A stretch of 64,000 bases of DNA. It comes from Cymodocea nodosa (taxonomy: Eukaryota > Streptophyta > Magnoliopsida > Alismatales > Cymodoceaceae). A program made the position numbers and the translations under genes. Positions 54,501 through 64,000 of this stretch are shown one piece after another; positions within the stretch are counted from its first letter, which is position 1; every line of letters begins with the position of its first letter. The DNA is taken from positions 20,372,001-20,436,000 of the forward strand of contig CM072337.1 of NCBI GenBank assembly GCA_036874045.1, read 5' to 3'. Under the pieces are notes generated by a model. It saw nothing but the letters and a program-made list of their open reading frames with translations. It did not search any database and had not been told where the DNA came from.

Positions 54501-57500
54501 ATTCCACATTTCAATTCTAAACAAAAACTACAAGTCATTTCACATAGTCAACAACATAATACCATAAAACATTTAAAAATTTAATTGTTTTGCCCACATC
54601 ACAATTAAAACTACAAGTATTCTATTCTATATGAAACATTAACCATCCATGACACATTTCTTTTGATAGAGTTACAAATATTTTATACAATTTTGGCTTT
54701 TAGAATAACTCAGTAGTTTTATATTATTCAATCATAGAAAACCCTTTAATCTCAAGTAATGCTACTATAGCTTCATCTAAATAGGGTTGAGACTTCAAGG
54801 TATATGTTAACATTTGTTGTTGAATGTCAACTATTTTGTTTTGCACTCCAACCATCTCTTTCATTTGTTCATTACATATTTTACTATTGATATTATCTCT
54901 TTCACACATATATATAATAGCTTTTGATGCATCTTTCAAATAATTTGCTATAATTTGTGGAGATTTTGCATAAGGACATGATTGCTTCTCCTTTTTCCTT
55001 CGTTTAGTTGGGATTTGTGTACTTTCTCTTGAACCATGCGGTATGTTAGAATCTATGTTTATTCTATCTTATGTGATGTCTACAATGTGAATATCTATAT
55101 CTTAAGTGTTTGGTACAACCTTTACATTATCTACCTATTTAAACATATTTCTAGTAGTCATATTGTATTCAAAAATTAACTACAATCGCTCATAAATCAA
55201 ATATGATTTTTCTTTGTAACTTTTACAATTTAGATGTGCTTGTAAAAAAATAATCTAGATAAAAAATGTCTATTGAAAAGTTTAGTATGTTTAAAGTAAG
55301 TCATAAAAAATCAAACTTTAATGAATTTATTCTATATCTCTTCATCTATGTCAGTATGACTTTGTATAAAATTTCAAACTCATCCATTTTGATTTATAAT
55401 TTTTGAATAATTGCAATATATTTGTTGTCAAATTTTAATGTAATTTTCTACATTTTTTTTAGTGATATATTCATTTTTTCTATTGTTGTATTTTTCTATT
55501 ACTTCATCTTAAATACTTTCTTTTATCTTTCCATTGTGAATTTTTTTGTTTCCTTCATTTAATACTTTTGTCAAAATATCTAAAAAAAATACATCTGCTT
55601 CAACATTTCAACTTATATAACTTTGTCTTCCAACACTCTTTCCTCTATCAAGAGTAACCATATTCTACATTAAGAACAAATATTAAGTGATAAATTATTA
55701 CATAAAGGAAGCACACAACTAATTACTTTAGAGACATGTCTGTTTAGCATCTTCTCAATAACTAATATTCATTACATAAAGGAAACACACAATTAATTAC
55801 TTTAGAGACATGTCTATTTAACTTCTTCTCAATAACTAATATTCATAACATAAAGGAAACACATAACAAGTCATTACAATTATCAATTTCTTCAACATCC
55901 CCTTTGGGAAACAAAGCATTTAGCAACTGAGGTGGGATCTCTTGGGGTTATTGACTCTAATGGACTAAGAGGTTCGGCAGTTCAAGGGGTAATTCACTAA
56001 AGAGAGAGTGAGACATGTAAATATACCTTTGATCTAATAAAATATGCTGAAATACAAGGATTCAGTAAAAGAAATTTTGAAAACTTGAATTTAAACTTAA
56101 AACATAAACTCTAGACCAAGACATCAAAAGATAGCTTAGATCTAATCAAAAGTAAATATTTTGGAATGGAAGAACTGTAAAAAATAAAAAAACCTTAGAT
56201 CTATGAATTCAATATTATCTAAGCACAGGAGTTTTCAGATTACTGTTAGAATACAGGAATTTTCAGATTACTGTTAAGTTCTGCTAATTTCCGACTAAGT
56301 TCAACTTTTGGCATTACTGTTAGAATGCAACCTAAATCCGAATTGAGGACATTTCCAGATTGGCCCAATGTTTCTGTAAATTGGATATCCATTCCATGCC
56401 AAACTGGAACATGAGTTTTCAGATATATAGAATAGATTAACGATCTTCCCTGCACTAAAAAAATCATCTTTTTCTTCCCCTAATCCTATGGAGACAGGAA
56501 AGCTTCACACAAAAAAACATTTCATACATTTCATCAGCAAATAAACAAGAACATCAATTTACAAAGATAACCATATGGTAAACAAAGATTCAGTTACTAA
56601 AATCTGGAAATTTTGGGCAAAAATTTGGAAGTACTTTGACTATACAACGATTCAATGTTCGGAAAGAGCTTCAACAACACAAATAGGCAAACAACGGAAG
56701 AGATAGTGGATGAGGGTTTGCGTTTGGGCGAGATGGCAAGGAAACATGTTTGGTTGAGATGGCGAGAATATGCTCAAGTGAGAGTAGGAAACATGTTCAA
56801 GCGAGACAGCAAGGAAACATGGTCGACAAGACAATGAGGAAACGTGTTCAGGCGAGAGATGAAATTGCGATTTTCGGATGTCGAGTGGTGGGAAAGCCTC
56901 AAGTAGAAAGGGAAATTGTCCCTTTTATACAGTCGGAATGTTTAACATTTCTTTCCTTCATTTTCAATACACACTAATGCTTTATTTGATAGAATTCAGC
57001 CACTTTCATTTCTCATGGTTGAATTCCATCATGCACTAACCTTCCTTAGATGTGAAATATGTTTTTTTATATAGTGATCTTTTAGGATAAATATTTATGG
57101 AGTAACCTCTCGTGTATACTACTTAATGAGAGGATTGTACTTGCCTATTATGAAAAACTATCTATGGTCTTAAACAAAGCTCATACGCTTGGTTTAAGAA
57201 GTTCAACAATATTGTGGTTACTAGTGGTTTTCATTGCTATTTTGTAGATCATTTAGTTTTTTATAAGATGACAGAAGCTATGTGGTGCTTGTAATGTATT
57301 TGGATATTCTATTGATTGATAGTGACATTGTAGGTTTTCAACAAACAAAGGACTATCTTTGGGCTCATTTTGTTGCCAAAATCATGAGTAGACCTAAGTA
57401 CTTCTTGGGTATTGAATTTACATTTGCTAAAGATAGGATGGTGTTGTCGTAGAGAAAGTATGCATTGGTCCTCTTGTAGGAAGCTGGTATACTTGGGTGT

Positions 57501-60500
57501 AGGCTAGAATCTATCCCAATTAAGCAATGCTTAAATTTTTGGGACAAATCATCACCAGTATTAGAAAATATAGGTAGGTACAAACAACTCATAGGAAATT
57601 TGATTTATTTGACCATTAGAGGTCTAGATATATTGCCTACACTATTCAAATATTTAGTTCATGCATGAGTTACGAATAATACATTGGTAGAGAGTCTTAT
57701 GAGTGTTAGCATATGTAAAAAAGGCTGGATTGGTATATAAAAAACATAATCATGCATATATAAAGGTTTACTCAGGTTATGGTTATGTAGGTGACAAGGA
57801 AGATCAAAAATCTACATTAGGATACTATACCTATGATGAAGGAAATCTTGTCACTTAGAAAAGCAAAAAATAGAATGTTGTGTCAAGATATAGCATAAAG
57901 GCAAAATATTAGGCCATGGCACAAACTACACATAAAATGATGTGGATAGAGCTTGGGTTCCTAGTTAGTGAGCCTTTTTACATGCATTGTAATAATCAAC
58001 TCATCATCTTTATTATGAATAATCTGATATTTCATAAAAGAACCTAACATACAAAGATAAATTGTCATTATATTTGAGACATAGTTATCAAAACATTAGC
58101 TCTACTTTATACACATTGTCATTTGATCAACTTTTAGATATTTTTACTAAGAGATTGGATATAAGATGATATGATTATATTTGTAACAAATTAGGCATGT
58201 TAGATATATATGTCCAACTTAATAGGGAGAATTAGAATATATTATTAGGGTTATGTGTGTAGATTTAGTCCCACAATTTATCTTGTATTGGTTTATTTTG
58301 TGTAGTCTCTATATATAGAAACCTTATGATTGTTGGTCATTCATTCTATTTCTACCATTTTTTGTTTTAACATAGATCATTGGTTTTCCATCTTGGATTT
58401 TGTGTGCAAGGAAAGATCGAAATGAGTTAAATGAAGGAAGAGTTCTTTACATATAGATTGTTCCCTTTGAGCACCCCAAGCCTTACAACCAAGAAATATC
58501 TTCTTTTGTCATTCCAGTTGTAGATAATCCCACCATGGCTTCTCTTGCATTGTGTTCGTCTTGCATTCCATTTTTTCATTTCTATTTGTTTATGCATTAT
58601 ATTATTACATAAATAATTACGTAATTATCAAAATAAGTTTTATCTATGGACTTTAATAATATAACAGTCATGAACTCTAAATTTTTGTATTTGGGAGTAG
58701 AACCATGCCCTATTCATTTACATCCTCAAATATAACATTCTACGTGGAAGTATCATTTCATATAATCATTTTTCCAATCTATATATTTTTCCTATTCTTG
58801 TATTTATTTGATTTTTGCAGGTACCTGCATGAAGTTTGCTCACCACCTATTGTTCATAAGAATTTCAAGTCTACGAACATTTTATTGGATACAGAACTTA
58901 ATCCTCATATTTCGGAATGTGGATTATCTAATCTAATCACCAAAGTGGAACACCAGGTGGTTTATGTTCTACATTTTTCCATTTTAGTCTGTGCAATGAT
59001 AATAATTTTTGTTATAAATTTTATTTGTTTCAAATTTATGGAAATAATGTCATAGGTTCTTTGTTTTTCTTCATGATTTTTCACTATTTAGAAGTTAGGC
59101 TATTACCATGTGAAATGTGAACCTTGTACAATCTTAATCTTGCCCATTAACACTTTGCTTTGAGTTGGGTATTCAATCCAATTACTAACATTTAATGTAT
59201 GATTTTCTGATAAACTGCCCTAATACAAATCATTTGCATTTCAAGATATTTTTGGAACTATGTGCTTGAAAAAACCTGAAATGGAGAAAAATTAAGAGCT
59301 TATATTCTTAGATCATTAGTCTAAATTTAGTCTTTGGTATTCATTCTCCAAGAACAAGAGAAACAGTGGCGTTATATCCAGTTGTTTCATCGTATTTTGT
59401 TTCCTAGAGTAGGCATCTCCATTTCTTTGGTATTCATTCTCCAAGAACAAGAGAAAAGTGGCATTATAACCAGTTGTTCCATCGTTTTTATTTCCTAGAA
59501 GAGGCATCCCCATTGGCTCAGCTTATATTTTCCACAGATGCTAGTAGAATCACTGAATATATGTCAAGAAATGAAAGTATCATTCTCACGTTTTCAGGCC
59601 TTAGATCAATACTTTGATTCTGGATACTGTGCACCTGAGGTTGCAATGTCCGGTCAATATACTCTTAAGAGTGATGTATTCAGCTTTGGAGTAGTCATGT
59701 TGGAACTTTTGACTGGAAGAATGCCGTTTGACAGGTATGCAACTATTTTCATTTCCATGTTGCATTTCATAAGAATATCCAAATATTGAACATTATACAA
59801 TTCCAATGTTGTTTGCTTAATGGCTGCATGATAAACTTTTGTCTCGACAGCTCAAGATTAAGACCAGAGCAGTCCTTGGTTCGATGGGCATCACCTCAAC
59901 TGCATGACATTGATGCACTAGACAGGATGGTGGACCCAGCTCTCAGGGGTCTATATCCTGCAAAATCACTCTCGGGATTTGCTGATATTATTGCTCAATG
60001 CATACAGGTATACTAAATAACATTACTCCATTGTTTAAAATATTTTGACACCTCTTAGGTTTTTTGTCTTGTTTTGGAAATGGGCAGAAATTGATGCTGG
60101 ATAAACAAGTGATCCCTTGTATTGTGTTCATATACTGATTCTAGTACGTTTTTTTAGTTGAAAAAAATATTAGGACACATTGCTAATTAATTTGTCCTCT
60201 GTAAATGTGCATAAATGGCTGCTAAAGTTTTGCACGAATTTCTTTTGAAGATGTATCTCATTGGCCTACTGCATAGATTTGCACGCCATTCCTACCTGTT
60301 TCAACTAAATAATGTGTATTCGTTTACCTTACCTTTTTTCTATCCAAACGACAGTAGTTTGGCGTAGATCACTAGAAACCAGCTGCTATGCTATTATTTT
60401 CTTGCCTAATTTTATCAATGACCATGGTTTAAAATCTCAATATGAATCAGACTGAGCCAGGATTCAGGCCGCATATGTCAGATGTTGTTCAACAATTAGT

Positions 60501-60594
60501 ACGCCTCGTGCAACGTGCCGACATGAACAAAAGAATGGGTTCCGGATGTGGTGTTCCAGAATATGCTGATGACTTGTATCAGGACATGTTCTGA
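30569..60594 (+). CDS. SRF: STRUBBELIG-RECEPTOR FAMILY leucine-rich-repeat receptor-like (pseudo)kinase, 16 exons
   Basis: Exons: 30569-30653, 31095-31227, 31399-31473, 31566-31631, 31708-31776, 31862-31933, 32114-32185, 32390-32455, 32579-32644, 32726-32973, 33296-33576, 48073-48344, 58821-58956, 59598-59734, 59851-60007, 60451-60594. They join in frame to 692 aa with GT-AG borders. A signal peptide (about 1-22) is followed by an LRR N-terminal cap (from VAALKDFF), about six LRRs encoded by 66-75-bp exons, a Pro-rich linker (APPPPPG), a membrane helix (about 272-294) and a kinase domain. The Gly loop GEGSIGCV (395-402) and Lys416 are present. HRD is HKN (514-516) and DFG is ECG (534-536), so catalysis is unlikely; SRF proteins are known atypical kinases. 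APE is intact (559-561). The sequence most resembles the SRF6/SRF7 branch. SRFs act in cell-morphology and receptor signalling at the plasma membrane. Exon 9 ends at CA|GTTTAG, which is the weakest border. Introns 11 and 12 are 14.5 and 10.5 kb of transposons. Confidence 0.93.
33577..34879. other. SRF intron 11, 5' part before the LINE
   Basis: AT-rich intronic sequence. I see no element boundary or gene. An ORF at 33850-34035 has no recognisable feature. Confidence 0.4.
34885..36936 (+). mobile_element. RTE-type LINE, 5' segment (endonuclease and start of RT), decayed
   Basis: The frame at 34909-35142 ([20 protein letters not shown]) and following blocks match the endonuclease region of plant LINEs that databases often label craniofacial development protein 2-like. 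[16 protein letters not shown] and IGQIDFL follow at about 35340. RT blocks occur near 36350-36940, including [17 protein letters not shown] at about 36610 and an [11 protein letters not shown] version of the FADD box at about 36893. Many stops are present. The element is cut at 36932-36936 by a copia insertion and resumes at 45527. Confidence 0.8.
36937..37078 (+). repeat. Left LTR of copia 1 (142 bp)
   Basis: Matches 45381-45521 along its length (shared GATATCCATATAAGGAT and TTTATAGTTGTTGTACTCC). The terminal dinucleotides are mutated (TA at the start, TG at the end), whereas the right LTR keeps TG...CA. Confidence 0.9.
37990..38880. repeat. hAT subterminal repeat array
   Basis: About 900 bp adjoining the 3' end of the hAT coding region is packed with variants of AACTTCGGTCCGACCGAAG in both orientations, spaced by A/T-rich runs. 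Subterminal repeats bind hAT transposases in known elements; that role here is inference. The array is long for such repeats. Confidence 0.7.
39257..40990 (-). pseudogene. hAT transposase (BED finger to dimerisation domain), broken
   Basis: The product reads 5' to 3' on the minus strand. The N-terminal BED-like finger ([18 protein letters not shown]) is near 40890 and the conserved C-terminal block (LDFDVINW, then [12 protein letters not shown] and [12 protein letters not shown]) is at 39460-39257. Stop codons and frameshifts interrupt the region between them, including a stop where the usual second Trp of the NWW motif would be. Confidence 0.75.
43430..45370 (+). pseudogene. Copia 1 reverse transcriptase and RNase H, broken
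   Basis: Open pieces include [18 protein letters not shown] (about 43893), [20 protein letters not shown] (about 44210), the YVDDILLT catalytic box (44417) and [20 protein letters not shown] (about 44578). RNase H blocks ([14 protein letters not shown]) lie near 45268. Stops between these pieces make the polyprotein inactive. Confidence 0.85.
45381..45521 (+). repeat. Right LTR of copia 1 (141 bp)
   Basis: Begins TGTAGTGTAG and ends TTCTCAACA. It is directly preceded by the polypurine tract and followed by the GTTCT target duplication. Confidence 0.9.
45527..46202 (+). mobile_element. RTE-type LINE, 3' segment
   Basis: This continues the LINE interrupted at 36936. The first frame reads [22 protein letters not shown], which directly follows the FADD-like box left of the copia insertion. 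Later blocks include MIYGS near 45815 and [12 protein letters not shown] near 46012. It ends with a form of IHVA near 46190, the usual C-terminus of these RTs. Frame breaks are frequent. Confidence 0.75.
46206..47361 (-). mobile_element. Harbinger internal-deletion derivative (copy 4, 1.16 kb)
   Basis: The ends GACCCGTTAGTGC and, inverted, GATGGTTTAGTGC match the ends of copies 2 and 3. The left 400 bp matches the 3' flank of the copy 3 transposase (shared GTTCAAAAGTACA and AATCATTTTAA). The right part resembles the 5' leader of copy 3. The genes between are absent, so this is a MITE-like derivative. The flanking 3-bp sites differ (TAA left, CAT right). It abuts the end of the LINE. Confidence 0.65.
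47362..48072. other. SRF intron 11, 3' part
   Basis: The intron continues to the acceptor TTTCCAG at 48072. A short ORF (47802-48053) has no recognisable domain. Confidence 0.5.
49145..49297 (+). repeat. Left LTR of copia 2 (153 bp)
   Basis: Begins TGTCAGAGTATATTATTAGG and ends TTTTAACA. It matches 58230-58372 over most of its length. Confidence 0.85.
52890..54287 (-). pseudogene. Harbinger DDE transposase, copy 3, broken
   Basis: Starts [19 protein letters not shown]. Open pieces include [24 protein letters not shown] sequence (about 53900) and [18 protein letters not shown] (about 53200, third acidic residue, with the usual Arg before Thr changed to His). The Trp in the AMWDE-like C-terminus is a TAG stop. 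Additional stops break the core. Confidence 0.8.
54625..55661 (-). pseudogene. Harbinger accessory protein with Myb/SANT-like domain, copy 3, broken
   Basis: The start codon at 55661-55659 is intact ([11 protein letters not shown]). Next comes a Myb/SANT-like stretch with [20 protein letters not shown] near 55590. The C-terminal part from [16 protein letters not shown] (54939) to [11 protein letters not shown] is open. It lacks the seven-residue repeats found in copy 2. Stops occur between the two halves and near the end. Confidence 0.7.
55698..55865. repeat. 74-bp tandem duplication in the leader of Harbinger copy 3
   Basis: Units begin TTACATAAAGGAA at 55698 and 55772, with a partial third at about 55848. 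The shared block includes TTACTTTAGAGACATGTCT. Confidence 0.9.
58230..58372 (+). repeat. Right LTR of copia 2 (143 bp)
   Basis: Shares AATATATTATTAGGGTTATG and TTTTGTTTTAACA with the left LTR. Its first bases are mutated. A purine-rich AATAGGGAGAA just upstream is the likely polypurine tract. Confidence 0.8.
59331..59513. repeat. 93-bp tandem duplication in SRF intron 13
   Basis: Copies start TCTTTGGTATTCATTCTCC at 59331 and 59424, with several substitutions between them. The mirrored ORF on the minus strand is an artefact of the duplication. Confidence 0.9.
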
Positions 60595-61916
60595 AGTACA
60601 AAGTAGATATTCTTCCTAGTGGTCATTTGCCTTGATTTGGTCCGTACAGAAAATTGGTTGTTATGGCATGGCAATGGGTAAGAAGGTTTCATGTACATTC
60701 ATTTGGATGGTATTGAAGGTCCGAAATCACTAGTACAAAGTTATTGCTTATTATGTATGAAATTCCTTCAGTTTTTTTAATTGTTGTTGCAGTCGATATT
60801 ATATTATATTTATGTATGTATGTATGTATTCTTATTTTTTATTCAATTACAATCTTGGTGTTGCAGAACATGAACAGATGAGAATTTTAAATTTTGACTT
60901 GCGATCTTGTAACAATACTGGACCTGGTAAAAGAAATCAACGAGGCAACTATTTCCATTTGCTTTAGTTTTATGCATTGTTTTTCTATCGTTGCGGATCT
61001 TATAAAAGTGGATGGCAAGTTTTCCAGTCTCCTCCTGCGGCTTCGTTTGGCTTGCACTCCTCTCAAGCTGAATATGGAGAGTAGTACTGAATTTTATTTT
61101 TTTTGTATAATGCTGAATTTTCTTCTATTGCCAAGGGAAAAAATAAATGAAGCAAGCATCAAAAAGAATGATAGACCATGAATTTTCTTCTGTCAGGATC
61201 ATTCATGTCACCGGGTGCAGAAATCAACATAATTCAAAATCTAGCCTTTTATTTCGATTTTGAAAATGTTAGGCTGACACTCTCAAGGCTTTGATATTTC
61301 CCTGAGGATCAAACCAATCAAGCTGGTTTAAATTTTAAATTCAATTACATGTTCTTGTGCTGCGTCCCATCTTCTGCTGTTGGGTTTTGATTTTGATTTC
61401 TGGTGGATCACGTTGTCGATGGTCCTCTGCATGCATCGGACAATTAATGGGTTGTGCTGTGGGATGTAACCCACATGCTTGCTTAAATAATTACATGACT
61501 TGTACTACCATCTCGGTACCACCCTTGTAGGATTTTTTTTCTTTTCCTTTCTTCTCACTTCTTATCCTTGCCGTCATCATTATGTCAAATAAGTGGATCG
61601 AACGAAAAAGGCAGGTGAAGATGGCTGCCTCTAGCCTAAGTTGTTTATTCTTCTCATCAATGTAATTGGTTCTGTATAGATTCGCTAGTCTTGTATGTTA
61701 CCTACTGCGTGAAGTTAATATTTTAGCTATGGCACATTACAAGAGCAAAGAGACGCACAAATAACTTGAGAATTTATATGATGCCACAGATCCATCTAAA
61801 ACAACCAACACTAATAATTTACGCAAAGTTGAAGGACCGACCTTGCAAAAATGGTATATCCGGTGGTCTTGTCGTCACCTGTTGCCTAATTACGAGCTGA
61901 GCCCGTAGCGTAACGC
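60595..61916. other. SRF 3' flank and spacer to the lipase gene
   Basis: Presumably includes the SRF 3' UTR. An (ATGT)n run lies near 60812-60830. The ORF at 60894-61181 has no recognisable domain. No transposon was recognised. Confidence 0.4.
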
Positions 61917-63468
61917 ATGAGCCCACCACCCGCTCATATGCTCGTCAAAGACAACACGTCGAAGCTGCTGACAAGTGACGATGGCGATCTGAGCTCTCAG
62001 GCGAGGAGCGAACCATCGTCGATGGAGGCCGAGTGCCATGAGAGGAGGGCGGCAGGAGGGGGAGAAATGCCACAACCCACTTCAAGTTACCTGTTGGTCA
62101 GGGGCGAGAAGGGCGGTCTCCTTGATGTTCTAGTGTCGTTGGTGTCGCGGGACAGAACCAGGGGGGTGTTCCTGGAGGCGAGCTCCGATGGGGTGTTGGC
62201 CGCGGCCGATCATAGATGGGTCATCCTGGTATCCGTCATCGTCCGGAAGATCATTTCTTTGTTCAGAAAGCCCATGGACTTGGTGGGTGTAGTGGTGGTG
62301 TTCTTGCTCAACTTGCTGTCCCTCAACGGGGAGCTGCCTGGTTTGATTCTAAATCTATTGGCAGGTGTGTCAGTTGGTGCTCTCTCTGATGATGACCCGT
62401 TTTTCTTCCCTTGTTCCAAGTTTCTTGCTTGGTTTTTTGATGGTTTGATCTTGTTTTGCCTCCTTTACTTGGTGATGGTATATGTTTCAGTGAATCTGTT
62501 CAGTGTGATTGTGGACGTACTCCTAGAATTTTACCAAATGGACACGCATTAAGGATTGATTCCAGATTACCTTGGCCTGTCCACCCCCCCAAATAGCATT
62601 AAAGTGATTGTAACGTGTAGGACAGGTGGCTCAAATTTTGTCGTCGAATCACTTGTACAACCTCCCTAATCAATTTTGAATCTCATTTAGGTTATTCTAA
62701 GTTTAGCTTCTAATCCCAAAATCAAGTTTTACACAGGTGCTTCAAAATGATTCCAATATTGTGATTCGCTACCGGCTCAGGATGATTAGTACAAATAGTG
62801 GTCGCAGCAATATATGTAAACAGCCAATTAATTATGATTGTACTAGGACTGTTCTCGTAAACGAGATTTGTTCCAGAGAAATAGTCTAGTCATTGTTGAT
62901 AATGAGCAAATAGCATGAGTCATTCAGTGTAATTTGTTTATTGATCTTTCTAATGACAGGTAGAGTGGTCATCCCACAAAAAGGTTCAGACACATTTATC
63001 AGCATAATAGGTCATCTGGATGGGCGGTTGGACCTCTGCCGGACAGACATCATGGATGCCAGCAATATGGAGATGGATTCTTTGGGCACCTCTATCCCAT
63101 TAGAAAGCAATGCTTTGATGGATCTTTGCATAATGGCCTCCAAATTAGCTTATGAGAATGCTAATGTTATCCGCAATGTTGTCATTAATCACTGGAAGGC
63201 AAATTTCTCAGCCTTACACTTGCAAAATTAACTTAGCCAGCATTTGAATGCATTTTCACTGATTATGATTAAGCAGTCATTATAATGATTTTATCTGTGC
63301 TCTAGAATTATAAGTTATCACATTTGAGTATGTTGATATATCATATGGGTACCTGGCATAATCTTGCATGTTTTACATTAGTTCCAAGTCAACTAATTCA
63401 TTTTTCTTCTATGTTTTCTGCAAATCAAGAGCAGATGCATTTTGTGGAGTTCTACAACTGCTGGAATG
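61917..63468 (+). CDS. OBL1-like triacylglycerol lipase, 5' part (first three exons)
   Basis: Exons 61917-62364, 62960-63198 and 63435-63468 join in frame; the gene continues past the window. Recognisable blocks are YLLVRGEKGGLLDVL, ADHRWVILVSVIVRKIISL, KPMDLVGVVVVFLLNLLS with a hydrophobic stretch, then VVIPQKGSDTFISIIGHLDG, ALMDLCIMASKLAYENANV, and MHFVEFYNCWN. These match the N-terminal part of plant oil-body lipases (OBL1), which cleave triacylglycerol at lipid droplets. The catalytic GxSxG region should lie in later exons and is not in the window. The second intron starts AAG|GCAAAT, a GC-AG intron; no nearby GT fits the frame. The start is uncertain: the ATG at 61917 gives 35 extra residues before a better-placed ATG at 62022 (MEAECHER). 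Confidence 0.85.
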
Positions 63469-64000
63469 GTGAGAAATATTTTCAATCTTTTGTATGTTTT
63501 AATATTTATTTCTTTATTGAAGTTGAGCTTGATAACTTGCCTTTGCAGATTGTGGATACCTTACCCACAATTCACTCTTATGATACCAACAATAAAGAAA
63601 TATTTTGTGAGAATTGCATTAAGTTCTTTTCTTTTTAGGAGGATCAAGGAATTTATAATTTTTACTAGTCTTCCATGTTCCAGCTTTCATTGAGCCTGTG
63701 AATTTCTTTTAATATCACCAAATTTAAGTAATATTATAAAAGAAGCTTTGGTTCATTTGAGTTAGTGGACAGGAATATGAATATACTTGTGCCCATCACA
63801 AACTTAATCTTAATGTGTGCTATTTGTATGATTGTTTTCCTCTTGCTCTTAAACACCAGTATAGGTCTTTTCAAAGGAAACAAGGATATGCATCTCTTCT
63901 GAAACTAAAGGATGGTTCGGTTTGGTAAACATATCAATGTTGACAATGTATTCGATTGAAATGCTTGTATTTTTGTATTGACCTGTCTCCTTCTATATGA
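63469..64000. other. Third intron of the lipase gene or beyond
   Basis: After the donor AATG|GTGAG the sequence is AT-rich. A splice-like CTTTGCAG at 63549 is followed by a frame that soon stops and does not match the lipase family, so I did not extend the model. Confidence 0.5.

Larger units (their letters stand above)
52534..57045 (-). mobile_element. PIF/Harbinger transposon, copy 3 (4.5 kb), inside copia 2
   Basis: The ends are AGGTTTGTTAGTGTACAATGG on the left (trimmed: TTAGTGTACAATGG) and, inverted from the right, GGAAGGTTAGTGCATGATGG. The flanks are TAG (52531-52533) and TTA (57046-57048). The size and gene order match copy 1: leader, accessory ORF and transposase, read on the minus strand. 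It lies in the reverse transcriptase region of copia 2, whose sequence continues on both sides. Confidence 0.8.
49145..58372 (+). mobile_element. Ty1/copia retrotransposon 2, decayed, split by Harbinger copy 3
   Basis: The left LTR is followed by the primer-binding site TGGTATCAAAGC at 49298. Flanks GAGAT and TAGAT agree at 4 of 5 positions. Traces of gag ([14 protein letters not shown] near 49818), integrase (about 51050-51700) and reverse transcriptase are recognisable. RT sequence is broken at about 52530 and resumes at about 57050 ([16 protein letters not shown] near 57160), with RNase H near 57780-58200 ([15 protein letters not shown]). Many stops are present. LTRs are again only about 150 bp but differ in sequence from those of copia 1. 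Confidence 0.8.

Noticed and set aside
63549..63638. Fourth exon of the lipase after CTTTGCAG
   Set aside because: In the frame set by exon 3 it stops after about a dozen codons and does not resemble the family.
1..64000. CRISPR array, tRNA or rRNA genes, endogenous virus
   Set aside because: No regular spacer-repeat arrays, no cloverleaf or rRNA signatures noticed, and the reverse transcriptases present are copia and LINE types without viral movement or coat genes. A tRNAscan or Rfam search could still find something I missed.

Overview
This is nuclear DNA from a flowering plant, most likely a monocot. Genes carry spliceosomal introns with GT-AG borders. Three genes (a pectin methylesterase, a RING-H2 ligase and a lipase) have GC-rich coding exons set in AT-rich spacer, a contrast common in monocots. 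The transposons are typical plant PIF/Harbinger, hAT, Ty1/copia and RTE-type LINE families. I could not fix the genus.

Layout. 1-3.9 kb: a three-exon type I pectin methylesterase on the minus strand. 4.3-11.2 kb: a 1.7-kb Harbinger-like non-autonomous element and a decayed autonomous Harbinger element (copy 1). 11.2-19.2 kb: mostly AT-rich spacer with a small three-exon gene of unknown function (plus strand) and an intronless ATL-type RING-H2 E3 ligase (minus strand). 21.5-28.9 kb: a LINE fragment, a second Harbinger copy with an intact accessory ORF, an array of about 140-bp repeats, and a 1.7-kb element that contains a hAT remnant. 30.6-60.6 kb: one STRUBBELIG-RECEPTOR FAMILY (SRF) receptor-like kinase gene, whose 16 exons I could join in frame into 692 codons. 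61.9 kb to the end: the 5' part of an OBL1-like oil-body triacylglycerol lipase, which runs off the window.

Most of the SRF locus is transposon. Intron 11 (14.5 kb) holds an RTE-type LINE split by a copia element, which is itself split by a hAT element; a Harbinger deletion derivative follows. Intron 12 (10.5 kb) holds a second copia element split by a full-length-sized Harbinger copy. The exons remain open and in frame, so the gene looks intact despite about 25 kb of insertions inside its kinase-coding half. The receptor lacks the catalytic HRD and DFG aspartates, as expected for this atypical-kinase family.

The host genes are not an operon or pathway. They are separate housekeeping or developmental genes: wall pectin modification, ubiquitin ligation, receptor signalling and oil-body lipolysis. 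I found no sign of a new defence system, virus, CRISPR array or RNA gene. The most useful second-look items are the nested-transposon intron structure, the unannotated small gene, a GC-AG intron in the lipase, and the short-LTR copia families.
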